DNA of 9,104 nucleotides from Candidatus Woesearchaeota archaeon (GTDB lineage Archaea; Nanobdellota; Nanobdellia; Woesearchaeales; DSVV01), in contig JACRKI010000117.1 in assembly GCA_016215305.1 (NCBI GenBank), forward strand, positions 1 to 9,104, written 5' to 3'. Below the pieces are notes generated by a model. The model was not told the DNA's origin. It did no database searches and worked only from the letters and a program-made list of their open reading frames with translations. Positions 1 through 6,595 of the stretch are shown piece by piece. Positions within the stretch are counted from its first letter, which is position 1; every line of letters begins with the position of its first letter. The translations under genes and the position numbers were made by a program.

Positions 1-567
1 CTTGGCAGTATTTGTCCGGAATTCTTTTTGTGGGTCGTCCCGGAAAACAAGCATCATGCGAGAATTGGTCTTGCGACAAAACAAATGCCAAACATCTATT
101 TCAAAAAAGCGATGGAGATGTTAGGGTACACCGATTTGGATATTACAGACAGGCAAGGCGGTTTAATTCCGTGTTACAATCCATACATAAAAGTGCAGGA
201 AGATAACATCTATCTCATTGGCGATGCGGCAACAATTATCAAATCAACAACTGGCGGGGGTATTATTCCACATTTGGAGGCAGCAGAAATACTCGTGGAC
301 TGTATAAAAAACAGCAAGGATTTCAGTAAAGAATTAAAACGAAAGAAATTATGGCTTCATCTCTTCCTGAGAAAATTTTTGGATCAATTTTCAGATGCAG
401 AATATAATGAGTTAATCAAAACATTGAAACAAAGCAGCGCGGCAGAAGTCATGGAAAAGTATACGCGGGATAATGTTGTTGTGTTGTTGTATCATCTCAT
501 TCTAAAAAATCCAAAATTCATTTTTCTTGGTTTGAAACATTTCCCGAAGATGATGAAAGCGGTATAA
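1..567 (+). CDS. Geranylgeranyl reductase-like FAD oxidoreductase, C-terminal part (5' partial)
   Basis: The frame is open from base 1, so 188 C-terminal residues are present and the true start lies left of the window. A TTG at 28 is only an internal Leu codon. The segment WVVPENKHHARIGLA (residues 11-25) matches the strand region of the geranylgeranyl reductase family that usually reads W..P.....rvGLa. YLIGDAA (71-77) followed by STTGGGI (82-88) is the family's C-terminal FAD-contacting GD motif and glycine loop. The last 100 residues are a charged helical tail. Known members reduce isoprenoid double bonds of archaeal ether lipids or of dolichol in flavin-dependent reactions at the membrane. 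Here the substrate is unknown; the neighbouring aglB makes the dolichol-type carrier attractive, but that is inference. The N-terminal GxGxxG dinucleotide-binding motif lies outside the window. A T-rich candidate terminator follows about 95 bases after the stop, so the gene probably ends its own transcript. Family call firm, substrate open. Confidence 0.85.
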   Translation, partial: LGSICPEFFLWVVPENKHHARIGLATKQMPNIYFKKAMEMLGYTDLDITDRQGGLIPCYNPYIKVQEDNIYLIGDAATIIKSTTGGGIIPHLEAAEILVDCIKNSKDFSKELKRKKLWLHLFLRKFLDQFSDAEYNELIKTLKQSSAAEVMEKYTRDNVVVLLYHLILKNPKFIFLGLKHFPKMMKAV

Positions 568-660
568 AAAACACGAGCAAAAAGAAAAACATGAACAAGA
601 AAAAATACACGCACTGGTAAGATTATTCTCACGCACCAGCAACGCAAACAGTATCTTCAT

Positions 661-686
661 GTAATTATTATTATTATTTATTTTTT
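661..686 (+). terminator. T-rich putative archaeal transcription terminator
   Basis: About 95 bases after the reductase stop, five ATT triplets run into TTTATTTTTT, ending in six consecutive T at 681-686. Archaeal RNA polymerases commonly stop at T-rich tracts in the non-template strand without a strong hairpin. The position after one gene and before the next TATA box fits. There is no GC-rich stem, so this rests on composition and placement only. Confidence 0.45.
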
Positions 687-689
687 GAT

Positions 690-699
690 GAAATATTTC
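690..699. promoter_or_regulatory. Perfect 10-bp palindrome upstream of the aglB promoter (possible operator)
   Basis: GAAATATTTC equals its own reverse complement and lies about 50 bases upstream of the aglB TATA box. Dimeric archaeal regulators often bind such short palindromes, but in DNA this AT-rich a 10-bp palindrome can arise by chance. No second copy was noticed near the other promoter. Confidence 0.15.
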
Positions 700-746
700 T
701 AAAATAATTTATCGAAAATAATAATCCAGACTTCCTCTTCACAATC

Positions 747-756
747 TTTATAAAAC
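747..756 (+). promoter_or_regulatory. Archaeal TATA box of the aglB transcript
   Basis: TTTATAAAAC is a near-ideal archaeal TATA element. RNA polymerase typically starts about 25-30 bases downstream, which would put the transcript start near 776-780, giving a leader of roughly 10 bases before the TTG at 788. The same ten bases occur at 5837-5846 ahead of the Dpm1-like gene. Confidence 0.6.
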
Positions 757-787
757 CATGACATTTTCGCATGAGTTGGTGGGATGA

Positions 788-3700
788 TTGGAAGAGAAAC
801 CAGAAGACAGTTCTAAAACAGAAGACATTTCTATTGATGTTAGCGCAGTTGCAAAAAGAGTATGGACATGGGCAAAAAGAAATTATATTTTATTCGTTAT
901 TCTTATCCCAATTCTCTTGAGCATTTTCATACGAATTCAGACAGTGAATCTTCCGATTCTGGATGCTGCGGCAGCGCAGAATGTAAAATCATATATTCAG
1001 TCAAATATTGAGCAGCAGGTAAATGCGCAGTATCCAAATCTTCCTGCGGAAAATAAACAAACATTGGTGCAGCAGCAATTAGAAGCCATCTATGCAAAAG
1101 GATCAATTAATTATCAGGGGCAGGAATTTGCGATTGCAGATTTAGTCAAACAAAACGCGGCACAAATCAAGCAAAATTTTCAGGATGATGAAGGATTAAC
1201 TTATTTGGGTGAAATTGATCCGTTTTATTTTTTCAGGCTCACGCAAAATTATTTGGATCATGGTTATGAAGGAGATGTGGAAATCAATGGCAGATATTAT
1301 GACACGCATCAGCTTGGCGGGACCCCAAGAGAACTTTTAGGGGGAGAAACAAGTACGTTGCCGCATTTCCACGTCATGGTGGAAGCATATCTCTACAAAC
1401 TTGTGCATCTTTTTATGCCGAATGTGCGTGTTGTAGTCGTAGTTTATTTCCTTCCTGTCTTGTTGGCAACATTAAGCGTTATTCCCGCGTTTTTTATGGT
1501 GAAGAAAGTCGCGGGCGCGCTGGGAGGTCTTGTCGCTGCAGTGATTGTTGCAGTACATCCCGCGTTTGTCGGCAGAACAATTGCAGGTTTTTCAGATACA
1601 GATGGATATAATGTTCTTTTCCCTCTCGTTATTATGTGGCTTTTTAGCGAAGCAATTGAAGCAGAATCCTACAAAAAAGCAGGAATTCTTGTAGCGATTG
1701 CAGGATTATTAGTAGGCATTTTCAGCTATACTTGGGGCGGCTGGTGGTACATTTATGATTTCCTCCTTGGCGTTTGTTTCATCACAGTTTGGTATACACT
1801 GCTCAAAAAACAAACAGCAGGAAAAGGAGCAGCAGAAAAAACAAAATGGATTACAGGGGCAGTCTTGCTTGCGCCGCTATTTGTGCTTTGGCAAATATTC
1901 CAGACACTTTTGGCTGCGAGACAAAAAGAACAGCGCGACGTGAACAAGGAAGCATTGCTGCTTCTTTCCGCAATTATAATATTCCTAATCACTTGTGGAA
2001 TTTTTGTCTCTTATTATCTCAGCACAGCACAGTTTTTTGGTGCGGTGACAGAACCGCTTTCATTTTCAACAATTAAAGATGTTGGTCTCGTGAAGCTCTG
2101 GCCTAATGTCTTAACCACAGTTGCAGAGTTTAATCCAGCGTCACTTTCAGAAATAATGGGGACAGCGGGATTTGGAATGGGAATCATTCTTTTGTTTGCG
2201 TTCTTGGGAATTGGCTATGTTCTTTTTGAGCGGCAGCAGATTGCCAAGGAGCATGAGCCGCTTATTGCAGGGAGTATTGCCTGGGTAGTTGTCTTGACAT
2301 TACTCTCTTCAAAAATAACATCTCCGACAATATTTTGCCTATTACTTCTTGTTCCAATTGCATATTGTTTGTACAAAAAAACAAATGTGGCAACAATATA
2401 TTTTGCCGGAATTGCGGTTTGGTATGCGGGATTGATAAAATTGATTCCTCAACTACAACAATCATTATTCTTATTTTTCTTCCTCATGGGAGTTCCATTG
2501 CTTTGGGCAGTGGTGAGTGCACTATATCAAGAGAAAAGACTTGATGTGAAATATGGTGTATTGCTTTGTATTTGGTTTGTTGGAACAATTTATGCGAGCA
2601 CAAAAGGGGTTCGTTTCGTGATGATTATGGCGCCGGCGTTCGGGGTGGCAATGGGGCTTGGGGTTGGTTTTGTCTACAAATTATGGACAGATGTAATCGC
2701 GGAAAAAATAAAGATTCGCAGAGTGTATGTTCAAGGTATTTTCGTTGTTGCTGTTGTTGTTTTGTTGATTATACCTGTAGGTGTTGGGTATAATATTGGA
2801 TATCAGCAGGTTCCATTGATTAATGATCAGTGGTATGATGCGCTGAAAAAAATTGACAATGAAGCAGCGCCGGATGCAATTGTCAATTCATGGTGGGATT
2901 TTGGTCATTGGTTTAAGGCAATTGCAAATAGGCCTGTGACATTTGATGGTGGAACGCAGGATACACCGCAGGCGCATTGGATTGGAAGGGTTCTTTTAAC
3001 ATCAGATGAGCAGGAAGCTGTTGCAATACTCAGAATGTTGGATTGCGGCGGAAATACAGCATATGATAAGATTTATAATGCAACAAATGATTCATACAAA
3101 TCTGTCAAGTTAACAAAAAAAATAATCATGCAAACAAAAGAAGATGCAATGCAAACCTTGGAAACAGCAGGTCTTTCAGAGGAGCAGGCGCAGAAAGTAG
3201 TATTGTATACGCACTGTGCTCCACCAGAAGATTATTTTATTACAAGTCAGGATATGGTGGGGAAAGCAGGAGTTTGGGCGCATTTTGGTTCCTGGAATTT
3301 TGATAAAGCGTTTGTCGTGAATGTAAAAGACAAGTTTGTAAAGCAGGATGCATTGCGAAAAATTCAGGAAGAGTTGGGCATTTCTGCTGATGAAGCAAAT
3401 ATTCTCTATCAGGAAGCAAAAGCAAACGATCCAAACAATTGGATTTCTCCCTGGCCAAGTTATGTTTCCATGCCGGCAGATTGCTGGCAGGAAGAAATGA
3501 TGTTGAAATGTTCTGCAGGAATAACAGTGAATCTCACAAATGGAGACACTTTTGTGCAGACAAGCGATGGTATGAAACATCCAAAATATTTGTATTCTGT
3601 TGCACCTGATGGAAGTATGGTAATCACAGATTTTAGCAATCAGTCAGATGCGCTTGTTTCATCAGAAGGAAGGTCATATAGTGCGGCATTAATTCCAAAA

Positions 3701-3946
3701 GGAACAGGATTTACAGGATTTGCGATGGATACAGATTTGTTGCAAAGCATGTTTACTCGAATGTTCTTTTTCAATGGTCAGAGACTGAACTGTTTTGATT
3801 TATTTGACCAGCAGACAACAGTGACAGGGGATAAAATTATAGTGTGGAAAGTGGATTGGGATTGTGCAACTCCAAATGAAGTGTATGTTAATGAAACAGA
3901 AATTGTGAAGGCAGATGATAACACCACCACAAACTCCAGTCAATAA
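788..3946 (+). CDS. aglB: Dolichyl-phosphooligosaccharide-protein glycosyltransferase AglB (STT3 family)
   Basis: This is the membrane enzyme that moves a glycan from a polyprenyl (pyro)phosphate carrier to Asn-X-Ser/Thr sites of exported proteins. The 1052-aa protein has a short cytoplasmic head, a first membrane span at about 33-50, many further spans to about 669, and a large external C-terminal domain. Key motifs are visible: Asp144 in EIDPFYFFR (first acidic motif), the DxD-type Asp270/Asp272 in FSDTDGYN, TVAE at 444-447 (TIxE/SVSE-type motif of the re-entrant loop), Arg609 in GVRFVMIMAP, and WWDFG at 702-706 (WWDxG motif that reads the sequon Ser/Thr). DMVGKAGVWAHFG from 822 may be the DK-type helix. 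An unusual helical stretch of about 90 residues (51-140) sits between the first span and Asp144. The start is TTG because a TGA at 785-787 closes the frame just upstream and the nearby ATG at 784 is out of frame; GGTGGG at 778-783 could pair with 16S rRNA. The product carries seven sequons of its own in the external domain. Confidence 0.95.
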   Translation: MEEKPEDSSKTEDISIDVSAVAKRVWTWAKRNYILFVILIPILLSIFIRIQTVNLPILDAAAAQNVKSYIQSNIEQQVNAQYPNLPAENKQTLVQQQLEAIYAKGSINYQGQEFAIADLVKQNAAQIKQNFQDDEGLTYLGEIDPFYFFRLTQNYLDHGYEGDVEINGRYYDTHQLGGTPRELLGGETSTLPHFHVMVEAYLYKLVHLFMPNVRVVVVVYFLPVLLATLSVIPAFFMVKKVAGALGGLVAAVIVAVHPAFVGRTIAGFSDTDGYNVLFPLVIMWLFSEAIEAESYKKAGILVAIAGLLVGIFSYTWGGWWYIYDFLLGVCFITVWYTLLKKQTAGKGAAEKTKWITGAVLLAPLFVLWQIFQTLLAARQKEQRDVNKEALLLLSAIIIFLITCGIFVSYYLSTAQFFGAVTEPLSFSTIKDVGLVKLWPNVLTTVAEFNPASLSEIMGTAGFGMGIILLFAFLGIGYVLFERQQIAKEHEPLIAGSIAWVVVLTLLSSKITSPTIFCLLLLVPIAYCLYKKTNVATIYFAGIAVWYAGLIKLIPQLQQSLFLFFFLMGVPLLWAVVSALYQEKRLDVKYGVLLCIWFVGTIYASTKGVRFVMIMAPAFGVAMGLGVGFVYKLWTDVIAEKIKIRRVYVQGIFVVAVVVLLIIPVGVGYNIGYQQVPLINDQWYDALKKIDNEAAPDAIVNSWWDFGHWFKAIANRPVTFDGGTQDTPQAHWIGRVLLTSDEQEAVAILRMLDCGGNTAYDKIYNATNDSYKSVKLTKKIIMQTKEDAMQTLETAGLSEEQAQKVVLYTHCAPPEDYFITSQDMVGKAGVWAHFGSWNFDKAFVVNVKDKFVKQDALRKIQEELGISADEANILYQEAKANDPNNWISPWPSYVSMPADCWQEEMMLKCSAGITVNLTNGDTFVQTSDGMKHPKYLYSVAPDGSMVITDFSNQSDALVSSEGRSYSAALIPKGTGFTGFAMDTDLLQSMFTRMFFFNGQRLNCFDLFDQQTTVTGDKIIVWKVDWDCATPNEVYVNETEIVKADDNTTTNSSQ

Positions 3947-5798
3947 TAAATTTTCTAAGCTCATCATGTGGCAGCAGAAAAAAGACTGGCAGGATAAAGT
4001 CTTTTTTTGTTCTCTGTTATTTTTCTTTCTGTTCTATCTTTTTTTATTCTCAAAATTTCACCAATTTCCATCAGAATATTATGGCGGGGATCAATATGCG
4101 CATTTTGGTTCAGCTTTGAAAATATATGATACCCTTAACCCATTTCTGAGTTCACATTATTATAATGAGTTGCAGCATTATCCGTGGCTTGTTCCATTCC
4201 TGATTGCAATGCTTGCCAAGGTTTTGTTTCAGGATCCATTTCAGGTTGCAATTTATTTTCCTGTGCTCATTCTCATAGCAACAATGCTGATAACATATAT
4301 TTTTGGAAAGAGATATTTTGAGAACAAAACCTGGGCATTGATTTTGACACTGTCATGGGCTGTACAGCTTGTTCCTTCGTTTCATCCCTCGGAGTTTGCG
4401 AAGCAGTTGATGATCCCGTTGTTGTGTTTGTTTGCGTTGTTGTTGTATTCGAAAGAAGGAGCACTCTCTAAAAAAAGAGTCTTTGTTGCAGGAATCATCT
4501 ATGGGCTTGCGGGGTTGGAGCATATTGTCACGTTTTTTGTTGCGTCAGTCCTTTTTCTCTTTGTAGTGCTCTTTCAAGGGATAGAGCGCAAAACAGATTT
4601 TTGGAAGTATGATTTGAAAAGATATTTTGCTGTTCTGCTTATAGGATGGGCAATTGCAGCACTTTTTTGGGCTCCTTTGTTCATCAAGTATCATGGAAAA
4701 ACCATGAACAATTGGCAGGAATATACATCGCAGACAATTCTTCCTGGTGCTGATATTGTTTCTGCAATGTTTGTAGAAAGTATGAAATATGGAAATGGGG
4801 TTATGTCTTGGATTGCGTTAGAGGTGATGATCTTTGGATTCTGTTTTGCGATAAAGCGAAAAGACCGCCGGATATTTATTCCGGTGTTGCTTATTGCAGC
4901 AGGGTTGCTAGGAATTATTCATCCATACATTACTTATCCGTTCTTTCATATGACACTGGGATACTATAGGTTTCCTATTGTCTTTGTTTTTGTCAAACAA
5001 GTATTGTTGGTCTGGGGATTATATGCTCTTGTCCAGTCTCTTCCTGAAAAGATATTATCGAAAAAATATATATTTTTATGTGCCGCCCTTATAGTTCTAG
5101 TTTGGGTAGGAAGTTCTTTTTATTTTTTGATGCAAAATTATATTGAAAGTGAAAGGTATGGATATGCTTTGCAAGTTGATGAAAGAATAGAAGCATATCG
5201 TGGACTGCGTGCATTTATTGAGAAACAACATTTGATTGAAGAAAATGAAGTAACGTTGGTTTTGCATCAGGATTTAGGATTTTTCTTTAATGCCATGACC
5301 GGAAAGAATGTGATGCTGACGAGGGTAACGCATGCAACTCCGTTTGTCGATCATAACCAGCGTGCTGCGGATATGGCTGTGTTATTATATGGCAATGATT
5401 TTAAGAAGGCAAAGGAGATTATTGAAGAGTATCATCTTGCGTATCTTTTCTCAGAAGTGGGAAATATTCAGTTTAGACGGCTTTGTTTAAAGCATTGGAA
5501 TGAAACAGTATATAATGAAAAAAAGGATAAAACAGTCTATGCGTATTGGTGTATAGAAACAGATCCGCAATATCAAGAATATCTCAATCAGTATGGAATT
5601 GAAACAACAATCGCGCCTGTTCGCTTAGCATCAGGGGATAGTGATGTGCCTTTGATAAACGTACTGGTGGTAAAGCCAGAAGAAGTAAAACTGGATTTGC
5701 AAGAGGTGTATAATTATGAAGGTGGTAACAACAAAACAATTCTCAAGCTGTACAGAATTCTTGGTCCAAAACAAGAGAATAAAGGAGCACAAGAATAA
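3915..5798 (+). CDS. Polytopic GT-C-like membrane glycosyltransferase with external C-terminal domain
   Basis: No exact family name could be assigned. The 627-aa protein has a short basic head, a span at about 29-46, an external loop with GGDQYAHFG (57-65), roughly eleven further hydrophobic spans to about 406, and a soluble C-terminal domain of about 220 residues. This plan, with an early acidic residue (Asp59) in loop 1, matches GT-C enzymes that use polyprenyl-phosphate sugars outside the membrane. VPSFHPSEFAKQ (153-164) sits where AglB has its second acidic motif, with His157 and Glu160 as possible substitutes, and YRFPIVFVF (351-359) resembles the conserved Arg/Phe span. There is no WWDxG or TIxE motif, so it is not a second AglB. 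The soluble part has HQDLGFFF (451-458) and EYHLAYLFSE (505-514), like the Rossmann-like tail of GT-C relatives. The ATG at 3915 overlaps aglB by 32 bases and has a weak GTGAAGG upstream; ATG 3966 (610 aa, 19 bases after aglB) is the alternative but has no visible ribosome-binding site. Confidence 0.75.
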   Translation: MITPPQTPVNNKFSKLIMWQQKKDWQDKVFFCSLLFFFLFYLFLFSKFHQFPSEYYGGDQYAHFGSALKIYDTLNPFLSSHYYNELQHYPWLVPFLIAMLAKVLFQDPFQVAIYFPVLILIATMLITYIFGKRYFENKTWALILTLSWAVQLVPSFHPSEFAKQLMIPLLCLFALLLYSKEGALSKKRVFVAGIIYGLAGLEHIVTFFVASVLFLFVVLFQGIERKTDFWKYDLKRYFAVLLIGWAIAALFWAPLFIKYHGKTMNNWQEYTSQTILPGADIVSAMFVESMKYGNGVMSWIALEVMIFGFCFAIKRKDRRIFIPVLLIAAGLLGIIHPYITYPFFHMTLGYYRFPIVFVFVKQVLLVWGLYALVQSLPEKILSKKYIFLCAALIVLVWVGSSFYFLMQNYIESERYGYALQVDERIEAYRGLRAFIEKQHLIEENEVTLVLHQDLGFFFNAMTGKNVMLTRVTHATPFVDHNQRAADMAVLLYGNDFKKAKEIIEEYHLAYLFSEVGNIQFRRLCLKHWNETVYNEKKDKTVYAYWCIETDPQYQEYLNQYGIETTIAPVRLASGDSDVPLINVLVVKPEEVKLDLQEVYNYEGGNNKTILKLYRILGPKQENKGAQE

Positions 5799-5808
5799 AG
5801 GAGCACAA
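5777..5808. repeat. Two perfect tandem copies of a 16-bp unit at a gene end
   Basis: GAATAAAGGAGCACAA occurs at 5777-5792 and again, directly abutting, at 5793-5808. The second copy supplies the TAA stop (5796-5798) of the GT-C-like gene, so the duplication sets its C-terminal sequence. Each copy contains GGAG. The second GGAG (5800-5803) lies seven bases before an ATG at 5811 that opens only a 7-codon frame. Confidence 0.9.
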
Positions 5809-5835
5809 ATATGAAGATCAAAACACCTTCATAAG

Positions 5836-5846
5836 TTTTATAAAAC
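5836..5846 (+). promoter_or_regulatory. Archaeal TATA box of the Dpm1-like gene
   Basis: TTTTATAAAAC is a strong archaeal TATA element and shares TTTATAAAAC with the aglB promoter. A start of transcription 25-30 bases downstream of its centre falls at about 5866-5871, exactly at the ATG of 5868. This suggests a leaderless mRNA and an independent promoter inside the cluster. Confidence 0.6.
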
Positions 5847-5867
5847 AAAATGGGTTATTGGACGATA

Positions 5868-6560
5868 ATGCAGGAAACAAACAAAGAGCAGGTATGGGTA
5901 GTTATTGCAGCGTATAATGAAGAAAAAAGAATTGGCAATGTCATCTCTTCAATTCTAAAGAATGGATATTCGCATGTAGTTGTTGTTGATGATGGATCAA
6001 AAGATGCAACAGCGGCAGTTGCGGAAAATGCAGGAGCAGAAGTGCTTTGTCATATTATGAATAGAGGTCAAGGTGCATCGCTGAAAACAGGGATGGATTT
6101 TGCAGTAAGAAGTGGTGCGAAGATTGTGGTTACATTTGATGCAGATGGTCAGCATCATGCAGAAGAGATTCCGTTATTAACCATGCCTATTGAACGAGGA
6201 GAAGTGGAAGCCTGTCTTGGCTCAAGATTTTTGGAAAAAGAATCAAATGTTTCGTGGCATAGAAAATTTCTTTTGAAGGGTGGAGCAGTAATCATTTGGA
6301 TGTTTTATGGTATTCATCTCACTGATACGCATAATGGATTCCGTGCGTTGAAGGCAGAAGCTGTGCAAAAACTCCAGCTTTGCGCGGATCGCATGGAACA
6401 TGCATCAGAAATCCTTGAGCAGATAGCAAAACAGAAAATAAAATATAAAGAAGTGCCGGTCACAATTACCTATACAGATTATTCGTTGCAGAAAGGACAG
6501 CGATCAACTGCGGCATTGGCGATATTGTGGAATATGATTAGGAGCAAAATACTCAGATGA
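5868..6560 (+). CDS. Dpm1-like family 2 glycosyltransferase (polyprenyl-phosphate sugar synthase type)
   Basis: This is a cytoplasmic GT-A enzyme of 230 aa. Numbered from the chosen start, AAYNEE (14-19) and VVVDDGSKDAT (38-48) form the nucleotide-sugar site, NRGQGASLKTGM (65-76) is typical of the Dpm1/polyprenyl-phosphate branch, and FDADGQH (90-96) carries the DxD metal site. GSRF (118-121) and THNGFRA (154-160) are the acceptor-side motifs, and KEVPVTITY (194-202) closes the domain. Relatives put one sugar from a nucleotide donor on dolichyl phosphate. Donor and product are not readable here. No membrane span is present, so a partner should anchor it; the DUF2304 gene 35 bases downstream is the candidate. 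An earlier in-frame ATG at 5850 would add six residues (MGYWTI), but it lies only four bases after the TATA box, so a transcript from that promoter would not include it. Neither ATG has a good ribosome-binding site, which fits leaderless initiation at 5868. Confidence 0.9.
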   Translation: MQETNKEQVWVVIAAYNEEKRIGNVISSILKNGYSHVVVVDDGSKDATAAVAENAGAEVLCHIMNRGQGASLKTGMDFAVRSGAKIVVTFDADGQHHAEEIPLLTMPIERGEVEACLGSRFLEKESNVSWHRKFLLKGGAVIIWMFYGIHLTDTHNGFRALKAEAVQKLQLCADRMEHASEILEQIAKQKIKYKEVPVTITYTDYSLQKGQRSTAALAILWNMIRSKILR

Positions 6561-6583
6561 AAAGGAATCGAAAATAAAATAAT

Positions 6584-6588
6584 GGTGG
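6584..6588 (+). promoter_or_regulatory. Ribosome-binding site of the DUF2304 gene
   Basis: GGTGG lies seven bases before ATG 6596 and pairs with the ACCTCC-type tail of archaeal 16S rRNA. It supports 6596 over the out-of-frame ATG at 6582 and over the in-frame ATG at 6602. Confidence 0.5.
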
Positions 6589-6595
6589 AAGCAAA

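Larger units (their letters stand above)
568..746. other. Intergenic region between the reductase gene and the aglB promoter
   Basis: This AT-rich spacer holds no convincing gene. The only plus-strand open frame noticed is a 9-codon one starting at ATG 590, with no ribosome-binding site. It contains a run of ATT triplets leading into six T residues (see terminator) and a perfect 10-bp palindrome GAAATATTTC at 690-699. No tRNA or rRNA-like fold was recognised by eye. Confidence 0.6.

Noticed and set aside
12..206. 64-codon plus-strand frame at the left edge
   Set aside because: It lies in another frame of the reductase fragment, which has clear family motifs, and its translation matches nothing.
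758..787. Nine-codon upstream frame ending just before the aglB TTG
   Set aside because: Its ATG is two bases from the TATA box, upstream of the expected transcript start, so it is unlikely to be in the mRNA.
568..787. Search for a tRNA, CRISPR array or mobile-element end in the main intergenic gap
   Set aside because: No cloverleaf-like pairing, spaced repeats, transposase fragment or terminal inverted repeats were seen.
1774..2076. 100-codon plus-strand open frame in another frame of aglB
   Set aside because: It lies within aglB membrane-span coding sequence; the translation shows no domain and it is a by-product of AT-rich codon use.
2740..2768. GTT-rich stretch resembling a microsatellite
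   Set aside because: It encodes a Val/Leu-rich membrane span in AglB and has irregular units; similar stretches near 4420-4447 also encode spans.
3176..3580. 134-codon open frame on the minus strand inside aglB
   Set aside because: It lies opposite well-supported AglB coding sequence, its translation is rich in Cys, His and Phe with no recognisable motif, and it has no promoter.
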